Shown here: one piece after another, positions 1 through 8,504 of the stretch
How the letters are laid out: every line of letters starts with the position of its first letter
How positions within the stretch are numbered: position 1 is the stretch's first letter
Virus record (IMG/VR): IMGVR_UViG_3300043436_001314
Coordinates: 1 to 25,593 of that record
Origin: a virus
Strand: one strand, 5' to 3'
Length of the DNA stretch: 25,593 bases
Program-made: the position numbers and the translations under genes
Notes under the pieces: generated by a model
The model's database searches: none
Told to the model about the DNA's origin: nothing
The model's input: only the letters and a program-made list of their open reading frames with translations

Positions 1-19
1 TTTTATTTTTAATAATTGT

Positions 20-1159
20 TTATATACTGAACATTTTGCCAACCATCTTATCATAGTCACTCATATCGCTCACAGCTGCTGTCCTTGGAGTATTGCTGTA
101 ATCAATATTTTTCATACCCTTCAACAAATCTGCCTTTGCTTTGCTTACCGCTTGGGTAACCATAGAATTGACAATCTTGTCTCTGTTTTGTAAGAAGTAG
201 ACGTCTTCTGCTAATTGCTTGGTATCGTACTTACCATCCTTGTAGTAACGAGGCCCGTAAAAAGACTCTAAATCAAAATCCTTCAAGTCGTTTTGAAGTT
301 GCGCTTTCTCCTCTGGTGTCAGAGCATACTTGCCGTCAAATTGGACTTCCTCGTCCTTGTAATTAACGTTAAATCCTTCAAAAGCGTTCAAACCAGACTC
401 AATACTTTGCTCATACATTTGTCTAGCCTGCTCGTAGGCTTTTGCTTGTTCTTCTTCCTGAGTTTTCAAATACTGACTCACGATTTCCTCTGTGTTTACA
501 GAAGGTTGTGATTGTTCTTGAAATTGACTCAAGATATCTGGAAAGCTAATGTCCTGTTTTAATGTCTGCAAGTAGTCTTTCGCTTCACGTACATCCTTCT
601 TCAACTCTCTTGCTAGTACTTTTTCTTGCTTCTCAATTTGCTTGCGTTTAGCAGCAATTTCTTCTTCTGTCATTAAAGACTCATCAAAGTCTTTGTCTAC
701 AGCGTATTTAGAAGCAAACTCTTCCTCAATTTCCTCTGGACTTAAATCTGGGTAATCATAAGCTATCTTAAGCTTTAGAATATCAGACTCGTCCATCTTG
801 TCTAATTCTGAAAGAACTTTTTGTTCATATAAAATATCCGCTACTTCACTAATGTTCCCAGTAGTCAAACTATCATATATGTTTTTTGCTACTTCGTTTT
901 CCCACTCAAATTCAATTTTTGTAGGTTCACTAGGTTCGCTTTGTGCAGGCTCTACTTTTGCTGGCTCAGTTTGTGCTGGGTCTGCGGTTGTAGGCTCTGT
1001 TTGAGTTGGTTCAGTCTGAGTATCTGCAGCGTCTGCTTTAACGGGTTCTGCAGGTGTTGGCTCAGTATGAGTTGGCTCTGTTTGTGTTGGTTCTACTGAT
1101 GTGTTTGGGTCACTTGAGTAACTTGACACATCAAAAGGATTGATGTCTTGCTCTGCCAT
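20..1159 (-). CDS. Probable capsid scaffolding protein
   Basis: A 379-residue acidic protein. Residues about 20-80 are a low-complexity run of TEPT/AEP-type repeats (Thr, Glu, Pro), probably disordered. Residues about 160-260 are rich in Glu, Lys and Gln and look like coiled coil. The C-terminus is mixed charge with no enzymatic motif. It lies directly after terminase and portal on the same strand, where tailed phages usually encode scaffold or a capsid-assembly protease. No protease motif is visible, so a scaffold is the better inference. The preceding 34-bp gap holds a TATATTTG -7 box on this strand. A minor head protein is the main alternative. Role is inferred from position and composition, not from recognised homology. 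Confidence 0.6.
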   Translation of the reverse strand: MAEQDINPFDVSSYSSDPNTSVEPTQTEPTHTEPTPAEPVKADAADTQTEPTQTEPTTADPAQTEPAKVEPAQSEPSEPTKIEFEWENEVAKNIYDSLTTGNISEVADILYEQKVLSELDKMDESDILKLKIAYDYPDLSPEEIEEEFASKYAVDKDFDESLMTEEEIAAKRKQIEKQEKVLARELKKDVREAKDYLQTLKQDISFPDILSQFQEQSQPSVNTEEIVSQYLKTQEEEQAKAYEQARQMYEQSIESGLNAFEGFNVNYKDEEVQFDGKYALTPEEKAQLQNDLKDFDLESFYGPRYYKDGKYDTKQLAEDVYFLQNRDKIVNSMVTQAVSKAKADLLKGMKNIDYSNTPRTAAVSDMSDYDKMVGKMFSI

Positions 1160-1178
1160 ATTGGTTTATTTTGTTATG

Positions 1179-1186
1179 CAAATATA
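1179..1186 (-). promoter_or_regulatory. -7 box TATATTTG upstream of scaffold gene
   Basis: On the minus strand the portal-scaffold gap reads TATATTTGC about 20 nt before the scaffold ATG. It matches the Bacteroidota -7 consensus TAnnTTTG. No good -33 TTG is seen at the expected spacing, so this is a moderate call. Confidence 0.45.
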
Positions 1187-1193
1187 TAAATAA

Positions 1194-3497
1194 TTATGCT
1201 TCAGTTTCTTGCGCCTCTTGTTCTTGCGCTGCTTGTTGCTGTTGCATCATCATTTCTTCCATTTCTTTTTGCTGCTTCTTAGCAAAGAATGCATCAACTA
1301 CAGCTTTCATCTCTGGACTAAGTGGTCTACCTAGTTCATAAGATTTAAGTAAAGCTAGTTGCACAAACTCTTGCTCAGATAACTCTTGCTTCATTTTCAT
1401 CTCTGTACTAACAACAGCTAGTTTACCTTGAGCTTCTATTTGTTGTAATTGAGCATCTGCCTGAGCTTTAGCTGCTATGGATTGTTGTTGAGCCTGAGCA
1501 TTCATTTCTGAATTACGTTGCGCCTTTTCCATTTCAGCCTTTTCTTTATTCTTCTTTGCTTTTGTAAGATACATTTCTGCAAGCTTAGTATTCTTAATGC
1601 TACGAATTCTAAATGCATCTTCAAATTCCATCATACCAGCAGACAATGCTGTTTGAATCATACCTTCTAAGAATTGTCTTTCTTTATCATCTGGTAATAC
1701 TTCAATCTTTACATCAAATTGTCTACCTTTTACTTTTTCTGGGCTAAGATATTCAGAGTATTGCTTGCCTCCATAAGAAACAGAGTCATATAACAATAAT
1801 GAAATTTTGAATGCAGTTTGTTGGTAGATACTCAAGTATGCATCGTAAATGAAATCTGTAGCATTGTTAGATGCTTGTATCTGAGCTTGCTGTACGCCTA
1901 ATCCTAATTTAGGATTTACGCCAGAACCTTCTCTGTATTCGTTCACTCCGATTTCATCACGTAAACGCTCAAGGTAATGGTTATAAACCATAATCAATTG
2001 TTGGATTTGGCTTACGCTACCAGTATTAGGAGCTTCTTGAATAGGAATACCGTTTTGGCTATCTCCGTCTTCAGTTCTACGCTTGTAGTAGATGTTACCT
2101 GTTTGGTCGTAAACAGCCTGCAACTCTAATGGGCTTAATGCCTTTGCTTGTCCGATATTAATGTCAGACAACGAGTCAATATCTATAATTAAACCTGAAG
2201 GTCTAAGTTTAGCAATTAATTGTTGGATTTTCAAATGAGCTAAAGTCATTTGGCGAATAGAAGTCTCCATTCTCTCAGGGATAGCCATATTCTCTAAATC
2301 CAGGTTCTCGTGCATATAAACGCTATAGCTAAAATAAGCATCTGCCATTCCTTTTGTAGTAGAAGGCTTAATCATATTCTTAGCCACACCCCACTCTAGC
2401 ATAGTATCTGTATTTAATACATATACACCACGGTAGATTACGTACATATCTTTGGTAATCAATTCTTTGTTGTCACCAAGTCTTTGTGGAGCTTTATCTT
2501 TTTTCTCTACGATTAAGTTGCCATACTTGTTAGTCTTAGCCTGATACATCATAGTATCAATAGTCTTAATCTCGTAATCTAACACATCTACAGTCCAATC
2601 GTCGTATGGCCTATCAATAGAATATCTAAATCTATCGTCCCATTTAACAGACTGAGTATATTGTTTAGCTTGTTTAGCTAGCTGCCAAATCTTTTCTTCT
2701 GGCATATCTGGATATTGGTTTCTAATGTCTACTAATTTCATAGACAATACCTCACCTATAAACGAAACGTCACGAAAATCATCGTAGTTAGAGAAACCAT
2801 AAAAGCTATTCTCTGGAACTACACGTCTAATATTTATCTTGCCATCTGGCCCTGTACCTACTTTAGTAGCTCCAAGTCCAGTCTCGCTTACATCTTCTAA
2901 AATCTTACGTTTGATTATAGGCCATCCGTTTTCGTGAAACACATAGTCACAGCCTTTTTCAAATAAAATCTCTTCAGGTAATTGATATTCAAGTCCAAAA
3001 TATAATTCTAATTCGTCGTAATCTGCTGGAGTAAATTGACCATCTGCAACTAACTTAACGCCAGTTTGAGCTTCCATACCCTTAATCTCGTCTCCAAAGT
3101 TCATTCTAAACTCAGCATCGTCTCTATCGTACTTTTTACGTTCTACAGATACTGGGTCTACTGCTGTAGCACGAACTTTTTCTTCACGCTTCATAAACCC
3201 ACCGATAATAACCTGCATAAACTTAGGAGCAATCGCAGGTGCTTTCATATCTAGGTTTACAAACGCTTCTTTACCATCTACGTTCAATAAGTCCAAGAAC
3301 TCCTGCATAGGTTGCTTACCTCTAGAGAACTTCCTGTTCTTTTCAAACTTTTTATTACGTCTGGTGAAATAACCACTGTTGTATGCTTTTTGCAAGAACT
3401 TAGATATCTTTAAGCCCTCAGCAGCATCTCTTTTCAACTTGGAGTTACCAAGGTGGAAATTTAATATTTCCTTTGTTGTTTCTTTATTATCGCTCAT
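1194..3497 (-). CDS. Phage portal protein
   Basis: A 767-residue protein, much longer than the usual 400-550 residues of siphovirus portals and in the range of podovirus and crAss-like portals. It would form the dodecameric ring at the capsid vertex through which DNA is packaged. The body (residues about 1-650) is soluble alpha/beta. The C-terminal about 120 residues are a Gln/Ala/Glu/Met-rich coiled coil with poly-Gln stretches, a feature I associate with portals of Bacteroidota phages. It follows TerL by 26 bp, which contains a TACTTTTG -7 box, and precedes the probable scaffold. The TerL-portal-scaffold order is the main support. I recognise no short catalytic motif, as expected for a portal. 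Confidence 0.8.
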   Translation of the reverse strand: MSDNKETTKEILNFHLGNSKLKRDAAEGLKISKFLQKAYNSGYFTRRNKKFEKNRKFSRGKQPMQEFLDLLNVDGKEAFVNLDMKAPAIAPKFMQVIIGGFMKREEKVRATAVDPVSVERKKYDRDDAEFRMNFGDEIKGMEAQTGVKLVADGQFTPADYDELELYFGLEYQLPEEILFEKGCDYVFHENGWPIIKRKILEDVSETGLGATKVGTGPDGKINIRRVVPENSFYGFSNYDDFRDVSFIGEVLSMKLVDIRNQYPDMPEEKIWQLAKQAKQYTQSVKWDDRFRYSIDRPYDDWTVDVLDYEIKTIDTMMYQAKTNKYGNLIVEKKDKAPQRLGDNKELITKDMYVIYRGVYVLNTDTMLEWGVAKNMIKPSTTKGMADAYFSYSVYMHENLDLENMAIPERMETSIRQMTLAHLKIQQLIAKLRPSGLIIDIDSLSDINIGQAKALSPLELQAVYDQTGNIYYKRRTEDGDSQNGIPIQEAPNTGSVSQIQQLIMVYNHYLERLRDEIGVNEYREGSGVNPKLGLGVQQAQIQASNNATDFIYDAYLSIYQQTAFKISLLLYDSVSYGGKQYSEYLSPEKVKGRQFDVKIEVLPDDKERQFLEGMIQTALSAGMMEFEDAFRIRSIKNTKLAEMYLTKAKKNKEKAEMEKAQRNSEMNAQAQQQSIAAKAQADAQLQQIEAQGKLAVVSTEMKMKQELSEQEFVQLALLKSYELGRPLSPEMKAVVDAFFAKKQQKEMEEMMMQQQQAAQEQEAQETEA

Positions 3498-3505
3498 AAG
3501 TATAG

Positions 3506-3513
3506 CAAAAGTA
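3506..3513 (-). promoter_or_regulatory. -7 box TACTTTTG upstream of portal
   Basis: The TerL-portal gap contains TACTTTTG on the minus strand, fitting TAnnTTTG, only 8 nt before the portal ATG. A transcript starting here would have almost no leader. No clear -33 element is seen. Confidence 0.4.
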
Positions 3514-3523
3514 CAAAATTACA

Positions 3524-5542
3524 TTACACAGTAATCTTGTATGTTTTTAATGGTAAGGAAGCTAGTTTAACCTCTTCCTTGTGACTTTCCAAAGATACAC
3601 CAGAAAGTAGACTAATCATAAAGGCAATGCTTCGGTCAAATGGAGTACGATTTTCGTGGTCATACGCCAGTAACTCTTCCAGCAAATCATTGAAGTATAT
3701 TTTGTGACAATGATTCTCTACATAAGATATGGCTGTGTCTAATTGCCTAGCCATAGCAAATGCATCTGCAGAAGCTACCCCGTACTTTCCAGGGCCGCCT
3801 TGTCTCCTCTTGAATCTATCTACAGCTGCCTGTGGTGTCTTAAGTAGATATGCTCTAAATCCTTTGTTCTGGAAATAGTCTACGAAGTCGTCACCGACAT
3901 CATTCTCGTAACAAGCCTTGTATCCATAAAATACAGCCGCTTTTAACATTTCGTCGTGAAACATACTTTTCAGTCTAGGTCTTCCCACATACTCGGCAAT
4001 AGGCATCCCTGTATTCTCAGGGTCTTTCATATCTAGCTTCTCAAATATGTAACAAGCTCCCATAGAACCCTTACCGCTAATTACAGAAGACTTGAATGGG
4101 TCAATACCACTTGAGTAGATGTGGTTATTAGCAGGCGTCTTAACGCCACCTACTTCTACCCATTTGTTTTGCATTTCTTTTGGTGGGAACTTATGTATTA
4201 GCCAGTTACCTTCTTTATCGTCAGACCAGTCTACGGTCTTATCGTCCTTCCAGTAAAAACGCACTCTACGCATAGCAAGTCTTTCTTCTTTTAAAAAGTC
4301 TAGCTGATTGTATATTTTCTCTGCGTTGAAGTAACACTTCTTAGCATCAATCATAAAGGCTTCATTCTCGTCAAATGGATTCATACGAATCTCTTCCGAT
4401 AACTGCTCTTTATCTGTAATTAACTTACGCTGATTGATAAGGTAATCTCTACTACCCATTTCTATTTTAATGCCAAATCTTTCGTAGATATATTTTTTTT
4501 GTCTTTCTGTAGGAGCTTCTATAATAGACTTTCCATACTCGTCTATAAAACCTTCGTATCCATCATATGCAGGACAGAAGTATCTGTATAGTCCAGATGC
4601 AGTCATTGCATTTTCAAATTGATTAGATGCATCGTATAGTTTCTTGTATGGTTCACCACCAGACTTTGCATCATTGGCTGTAGATGGTATCAAACAGAAT
4701 CCCACCTTGATTGCACCACGACCCATCGTCTTTTTTACGATAGGCCAGTATTGGTTTACGGAAACTTCTTTAGGCCATTTACCAGCCTCGTCCATTAGTA
4801 AAGCCGTAACACGGCCTGAATCGTACGAGTTAAGGGCAGTATTCTTAAAATTGATTTTTGACTCCAAGCCAATGTCATCATCAAATATCTTTCCCTTCTC
4901 ACGACCTTTCGCCTTACGTTTATCTTTTTTCTTTTTGAATACCAACTCTGTCTTAGTCTCTTCATCTTCTGCTCTCGGTTTTAAAAATATAGGTAAGTTA
5001 CGATAGCCGTTCATTACCATATATACAAACGCATCACTGGCATCCTTACCTGTCTTGGATATGATGCCACAGAATGATTTACGTTTAGTGATTGATTTCC
5101 ATACTAGATATGCTGTAGCTTGTGAGGTAGCACCTTCACGACGCTTCTTAATCCTTACTATACCAAAACAGTAGGGTAATGATTCAGAGTAATCTTGGAA
5201 ATAAAAATATCTTCTATCTACATCTCTGTAGTCTGGATTAGAGCCATCTTCTAGTGTCCAATAGTTTAAATAGAAATAATGCAAACCTGTGATATACGTA
5301 GGTTCTCCGTCATTCATAAACCAGTACCCATTATTTATACGGCTCCACTCTTGTATGATAAAGTCTCTTTGTTCATCCGTGTATATAGGATTACCATCTT
5401 CATCAAATTCTAGTTCTTCAAAAAACTCAGGTATTTCTGCACGATAAAACTTTTGGTCTTCCTGGTGTAACTCTTGGTTATCTACAACCTTTGGTTGTTC
5501 AGGAAGTTTATATTTAATACCGTATATTTCTATACTACTCAT
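3524..5542 (-). CDS. terL: Terminase large subunit (TerL)
   Basis: A 672-residue packaging motor with N-terminal ATPase and C-terminal RNase H-like nuclease. The Walker A-like segment is KKRREGATS at about residues 132-140, the arginine-rich deviant form usual in terminases. Walker B is ALLMDEAG at about 247-254 with the catalytic Glu after Asp. The coupling motif is PSTAND-like at about 286-291. Candidate nuclease acidic residues lie in GIDPF (about 479-483), YENDVGDD (about 545-552) and SADAF (about 591-595). It overlaps the upstream winged-helix gene by 8 bp and is followed by portal. Both halves appear intact and full length. The small terminase subunit is not obvious and could be one of the two genes upstream. 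Confidence 0.95.
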   Translation of the reverse strand: MSSIEIYGIKYKLPEQPKVVDNQELHQEDQKFYRAEIPEFFEELEFDEDGNPIYTDEQRDFIIQEWSRINNGYWFMNDGEPTYITGLHYFYLNYWTLEDGSNPDYRDVDRRYFYFQDYSESLPYCFGIVRIKKRREGATSQATAYLVWKSITKRKSFCGIISKTGKDASDAFVYMVMNGYRNLPIFLKPRAEDEETKTELVFKKKKDKRKAKGREKGKIFDDDIGLESKINFKNTALNSYDSGRVTALLMDEAGKWPKEVSVNQYWPIVKKTMGRGAIKVGFCLIPSTANDAKSGGEPYKKLYDASNQFENAMTASGLYRYFCPAYDGYEGFIDEYGKSIIEAPTERQKKYIYERFGIKIEMGSRDYLINQRKLITDKEQLSEEIRMNPFDENEAFMIDAKKCYFNAEKIYNQLDFLKEERLAMRRVRFYWKDDKTVDWSDDKEGNWLIHKFPPKEMQNKWVEVGGVKTPANNHIYSSGIDPFKSSVISGKGSMGACYIFEKLDMKDPENTGMPIAEYVGRPRLKSMFHDEMLKAAVFYGYKACYENDVGDDFVDYFQNKGFRAYLLKTPQAAVDRFKRRQGGPGKYGVASADAFAMARQLDTAISYVENHCHKIYFNDLLEELLAYDHENRTPFDRSIAFMISLLSGVSLESHKEEVKLASLPLKTYKITV

Positions 5543-6155
5543 TGAAATGTTTTTTAGTGAACTTATCTATTTTATCAAACAAAGATATGCCAGACCCAGA
5601 CAAAGCATAATTCTTCTTTACATTATCTGTACTTACTTTTACTAAGTGTCCAGATTTCATAAATCTATTTACCATAGTTTGAAATCCTGTTGCATTGCTA
5701 TTATGGTCTTTTTGGTAGTCTTTAAAATTAAAGAATTCATACCTGCCAGCCCAAAGTAAGAAAGCACAATGGCTTAGTTTCATACCAAGTATATTGCTTA
5801 CCTGTTCTACTTGTAACAAAAACTCATACATCTTAATCACAGAGTAATCTACTTTTCTAACTTTGCCTTTACCAAGTTCAATCCCTTTTTGCTTTGCCTT
5901 GTGTCTTTCATTAACAGCAAATCTTTGAAGATTAAATATATGCTGTTGCATTCGGTATATCTTTTGGTCTCTCTTAAGTACTTGGTATCTTAGTTCGTTG
6001 TATTTTTTATTCTTTTCTTTTCGTACTTCAGCAACTTTATTTTGTATTTCTTTCTTATGAAACACAGTAGCCTTCAGCTTTTTCTGCATATCAATATACG
6101 CTTGATATACTTCTTCTTTAGTGGAGTCTTTGGTTATATATGCTCTAGTAGCCAT
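5535..6155 (-). CDS. Coiled-coil plus winged-helix protein, possible small terminase or regulator
   Basis: A 206-residue basic protein. Residues about 10-95 are Lys/Arg/Glu/Gln-rich and predicted coiled coil. Residues about 110-200 resemble a MarR-like winged helix: a helical stretch with FLLWAGRYEFFNF, then a recognition-like segment, a hairpin-like KVSTDNVKKNYALS and a terminal helix. The gene lies immediately upstream of TerL and overlaps it by 8 bp, so a DNA-recognising packaging subunit is plausible. A transcriptional regulator of the structural genes is the alternative. I do not recognise a named family with certainty. Confidence 0.6.
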   Translation of the reverse strand: MATRAYITKDSTKEEVYQAYIDMQKKLKATVFHKKEIQNKVAEVRKEKNKKYNELRYQVLKRDQKIYRMQQHIFNLQRFAVNERHKAKQKGIELGKGKVRKVDYSVIKMYEFLLQVEQVSNILGMKLSHCAFLLWAGRYEFFNFKDYQKDHNSNATGFQTMVNRFMKSGHLVKVSTDNVKKNYALSGSGISLFDKIDKFTKKHFNE

Positions 6156-6449
6156 TTATCTAACTAGCTGTTCAATTAAAGGTTTTTGTCTTGTCTTATC
6201 CTTTTCTTCATCTCCTGTCAAAGAGTTGTCAAGTTTAAGTTTTTTCATCACATCATTAATCTCACCCACACTGGCAAACAGCTTAAGTACACGCTCCCAC
6301 GAGCTATCTTGTCTATCCGATAAGTCTAGCTTAGACAGGTTGCTGTTGTTTAATAGGATGGTGATTTCGTTTAGTTTACGATTGAGTGCGTAGTATGCAC
6401 CAACAATGCCGTCTTCTTCGTACAGCTTTAGTTTTTCTTTATCAGTCAT
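6156..6449 (-). CDS. Hypothetical 97-residue helical protein
   Basis: A small charged helical protein without signal peptide or membrane segment. It sits tightly between the GroES-like gene (1-bp overlap) and the winged-helix gene (no gap), so it is translationally coupled within the packaging cluster. No family is recognised. Given its place two genes before TerL and its size, a small-terminase-type oligomeriser is conceivable, but nothing in the residues proves it. Confidence 0.6.
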   Translation of the reverse strand: MTDKEKLKLYEEDGIVGAYYALNRKLNEITILLNNSNLSKLDLSDRQDSSWERVLKLFASVGEINDVMKKLKLDNSLTGDEEKDKTRQKPLIEQLVR

Positions 6450-7075
6450 TAGTATCCTCTTTTATCAAAGTCGTGGTCAATAGCAAGGCAGTCAATACAC
6501 TTAAGACGTATAATGTTTTCTTGTTTGCCGTTTAGATTATGGGTCATTTCGTAGTCAGCATACTTGTACGTAATTACTACATCACCAACATTAAAGGCTA
6601 ATTCAGAATCTGGTTTTGCCTTGATGCGTAATTTATTGTGTATCTTGATAGGTTCTGCATTTAGTATAATGCCACCCTTAGATATGTTATCTGGCTCATA
6701 CAGCCTTTCAGCTAATAGGTAGCCATCAATAGGTATTACCTTGCCGTCTTTAAATCCAAAATAGATAAATTGTTCTTCTACCGAGAAGAGTTTGTAACCG
6801 TCAGGGATGTTGTCGTATACCAATTCGCATTCGTTCCCCATACTGCTGTGGTGTGCCAATACATAAGTTCCTGCTTTTAAGTTTTTGTAATCTGTAAGTA
6901 AGATGCCTTGGGTGATGTTTGTTATCCTGCTATCCCAAGAGTAATCAGTAGCGATTTCTAGATTAATAGATTTTCCGTCTCCTAGATTTAGTTTGTGATT
7001 TTTTTTATCCTCTGGCTTTGAAAGTACGATAACACGTCTGCCAACAGGCTTAATCTTGTTAAATAGATGTTTCAT
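6449..7075 (-). CDS. GroES-like co-chaperonin, apparently two fused GroES-type domains
   Basis: A 208-residue protein, about twice the length of GroES (about 95). The second half (about 113-200) has a GroES-like pattern: IPIDGYLLAERL, SKGGIIL, then FNVGDVVITYKYADYEM and a closing IIRLKCIDCLAID. The first half (about 8-107) has a parallel but weaker pattern: IKPVGRRVIVLSKPE, ITQGILL, LKAGTYVLAHHSSM, YKLFSVEEQFIYFGF. Phage GroES analogues (T4 gp31 type) cap host GroEL to fold the capsid protein, which fits this place beside the packaging genes. A TATATTTG -7 box lies 16 nt upstream. The second-half match is convincing; the two-domain reading is an inference. Confidence 0.7.
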   Translation of the reverse strand: MKHLFNKIKPVGRRVIVLSKPEDKKNHKLNLGDGKSINLEIATDYSWDSRITNITQGILLTDYKNLKAGTYVLAHHSSMGNECELVYDNIPDGYKLFSVEEQFIYFGFKDGKVIPIDGYLLAERLYEPDNISKGGIILNAEPIKIHNKLRIKAKPDSELAFNVGDVVITYKYADYEMTHNLNGKQENIIRLKCIDCLAIDHDFDKRGY

Positions 7076-7091
7076 TTGCTTTGGTTATACG

Positions 7092-7099
7092 CAAATATA
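7092..7099 (-). promoter_or_regulatory. -7 box TATATTTG upstream of GroES-like gene
   Basis: The minus strand of the 41-bp gap reads TATATTTGCG, 16 nt before the ATG. It lies just downstream of an inverted repeat GATAAG-N9-CTTATC (7101-7121). No strong -33 TTG is visible. Confidence 0.45.
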
Positions 7100-7100
7100 C

Positions 7101-7121
7101 GATAAGATTCGTATCCTTATC
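7101..7121. promoter_or_regulatory. Inverted repeat GATAAG-N9-CTTATC
   Basis: A perfect 6-bp inverted repeat straddles the stop codon of the 101-residue gene and abuts the -7 box of the GroES-like gene. It could be an operator or a weak hairpin; there is no T tract. Confidence 0.3.
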
Positions 7122-7422
7122 TGAAACGTTCTCCTCTTCCTGAAGTTCTACCAGAGCGGTATACTTGTGAACCAGGAGACCATAGGTGATGGTATGCCCA
7201 CCATCCTGCTGTTAATCTAGATGCGTTTGCTGATTTAGCGTGACGCTTTCTATAATTTCTTCTAGCCTCTGCACTATAGTTAGAAGAGTATCCTTTAGCG
7301 CCAAATCTTATGATGCGCACTCTGTCGCCTTCTTTAGCTAATACTACTTTTTTGTGAACGCCATCATTAGCGTTTTTAGGCTTATTATAGCCTGCAAATC
7401 TTTCACCGCGATACTCTACCAT
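7117..7422 (-). CDS. Small conserved phage protein with RxxYRKRHAK motif
   Basis: A 101-residue very basic protein. The central segment VRIIRFGAKGYSS, then ARRNYRKRHAK, then TAGWWAYHHLWSPG follows a pattern I recall from small proteins of cyanophages and other marine phages (RFGxxG, FRxRHxK, AxYWAxxxxW). The C-terminus is Arg/Gly/Ser rich. The function of those proteins is unknown. The high positive charge and late-module position suggest nucleic-acid contact or a virion component. Its start codon overlaps the stop of the preceding 46-residue gene as ATGGTAG, indicating translational coupling. Confidence 0.65.
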   Translation of the reverse strand: MVEYRGERFAGYNKPKNANDGVHKKVVLAKEGDRVRIIRFGAKGYSSNYSAEARRNYRKRHAKSANASRLTAGWWAYHHLWSPGSQVYRSGRTSGRGERFR

Positions 7423-7556
7423 TTGCCTGTTTTTAATTTTGAATACTGTTTAGGAGGAATAGTAGATTTAGACTTAGGTCTTGAGATACCCATAGCCTTT
7501 CTAGCATTAATATTGTTTACTAAACTATTCTTTACTCCAAGTTTATTAGTTTTCAT
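7416..7556 (-). CDS. 46-residue conserved phage protein with SRPKSKST motif
   Basis: A 46-residue basic peptide from ATG at 7556 to TAG at 7416. The core ISRPKSKSTIPPKQYSKL resembles a short motif (SxPKSKSTIS, then a YxxM/L tail) I recall in tiny proteins of many tailed phages. It is usually found, as here, next to the RxxYRKRHAK protein. The upstream gene ends inside its start codon (ATGA) and it overlaps the downstream start by 7 bp. It has no predicted membrane segment. Function unknown; motif and coupling support a real gene. Confidence 0.65.
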   Translation of the reverse strand: MKTNKLGVKNSLVNNINARKAMGISRPKSKSTIPPKQYSKLKTGKW

Positions 7557-7678
7557 CGTCCTTGGCCTTTATACGCCTTTGGCTTAGGCGTGTGTTTATT
7601 AAATGACTTCTTTGCGCTGCCACACTTGCGTTTGCCAAACGAAACTTTTTGACTGCTATTTTTAGTTGATTTTGACAC
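7553..7678 (-). CDS. 41-residue basic peptide with GTG start
   Basis: A Lys/Ser-rich peptide from GTG at 7678 to TGA at 7553. Residues include KVSFGKRKCGSAKKSFNKH and a C-terminal PKPKAYKGQGR. The segment KSFNKHxxKPKxYKGQGR looks familiar from small phage proteins, but I cannot name a family. The frame has no ATG, so the GTG that overlaps the end of the 87-residue gene by 17 bp is chosen. Its stop overlaps the next ATG as ATGA. Tight coupling on both sides supports expression. Confidence 0.55.
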   Translation of the reverse strand: MSKSTKNSSQKVSFGKRKCGSAKKSFNKHTPKPKAYKGQGR

Positions 7679-7925
7679 CTCTACGTTTTACAAATGATTC
7701 AAATTCGTCCTTAGACATTTCTATTTCGTTCCCGTTTCTGTCTTTTACCTTATAGGTCTTTGTACCTTTAACGTTTTTAACAGCTGCAGGAGCTTCGTTT
7801 TTTAATTTGATTTTACCTGAAGTAATATCATTAATTCTTTGGATAAACTCTTCTCTGTCGTACATCTTAGTTGTATCCTGGTCTTTCTTAGACTTGATAA
7901 CTTCTGTCATTCTTTTTAAATTCAT
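7662..7925 (-). CDS. Hypothetical 87-residue basic protein
   Basis: A Lys-rich protein with a C-terminal half that reads as two beta strands with NGNEIEMSKDEFESFVKRRG, a shape like small SH3/KOW-type or head-associated domains, though no family is recognised. It is separated by 5 bp from the 91-residue gene and overlaps the GTG-start gene. Part of a run of small charged proteins (7.1-8.7 kb) that may be virion or assembly factors. Confidence 0.6.
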   Translation of the reverse strand: MNLKRMTEVIKSKKDQDTTKMYDREEFIQRINDITSGKIKLKNEAPAAVKNVKGTKTYKVKDRNGNEIEMSKDEFESFVKRRGVKIN

Positions 7926-7930
7926 TGTAT

Positions 7931-8206
7931 TTACTTTTTATTTAGCTTTTTTAATTCAGCTTCTGTTAAATCCTTAGATGCTGTAGAATCAGCTGGGTTA
8001 TTCATTTCTTTAAATCTATTCATCTTTTGAGTTAAGGCTAAACTAGGACTAGAACTTTTATAATATCTAGTACCTTCTGGTCTTTTTCTTTTAGAAACCA
8101 TAGTATATCCTTTCTCGTCTTTAGTAACGTAGTCCTTGTCGTCATCTTCCTCTTCTTGTTCAGACGCTCTTCTATTTAAAATAGATATAAGTTTTTTTAC
8201 AGCCAT
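7931..8206 (-). CDS. Hypothetical 91-residue charged protein
   Basis: Begins with a short basic helix (MAVKKLISILNRR), continues into an acidic cluster EEEDDDKD and then a Lys/Arg/Ser-rich region. Likely largely disordered. No family recognised. It is 5 bp from the preceding and following genes in the same leftward run. The alternating charge blocks are shared in style with its neighbours rather than in sequence. Confidence 0.55.
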   Translation of the reverse strand: MAVKKLISILNRRASEQEEEDDDKDYVTKDEKGYTMVSKRKRPEGTRYYKSSSPSLALTQKMNRFKEMNNPADSTASKDLTEAELKKLNKK

Positions 8207-8211
8207 TGTAT

Positions 8212-8502
8212 TTATTTTGTAATTATTTTTCTAACCATATTCATAATATTAGACTTGTCCTTGCTGTTTTGTCTAATCTTCTCCTTCATCGCCTCTTGCT
8301 CTTGAACCTGCTTTCTAGTTTTATCCATTCTGTTTTCAACAGATTTACCTTTTTCAGCATCGTCCATTTCTTTTTTAGATGCAGGCGTATAAGCAGCACT
8401 TCTTTTAGTATCCATCAATTGCTTTTGCATTGAAGCTGCGAACTTATCTTCATTAGAATGTTTACCCATTTCTCCAACTTTCTTTTTCTTAGGAGGTATC
8501 AT
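8212..8502 (-). CDS. Hypothetical 96-residue charged helical protein
   Basis: A Lys/Glu/Met/Gln-rich protein, probably one long coiled-coil helix over residues about 45-96 with a basic start (PPKKKKVGE). No membrane segment or enzyme motif. Separated by 2 bp from the upstream Lys/Ala-rich gene and by 5 bp from the downstream gene. No family recognised. Confidence 0.55.
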   Translation of the reverse strand: MIPPKKKKVGEMGKHSNEDKFAASMQKQLMDTKRSAAYTPASKKEMDDAEKGKSVENRMDKTRKQVQEQEAMKEKIRQNSKDKSNIMNMVRKIITK

Positions 8503-8504
8503 AT

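Noticed and set aside
1-19. Possible terminator or gene at the left edge
   Set aside because: Only AT-rich sequence without stem; too short to judge at the window edge.
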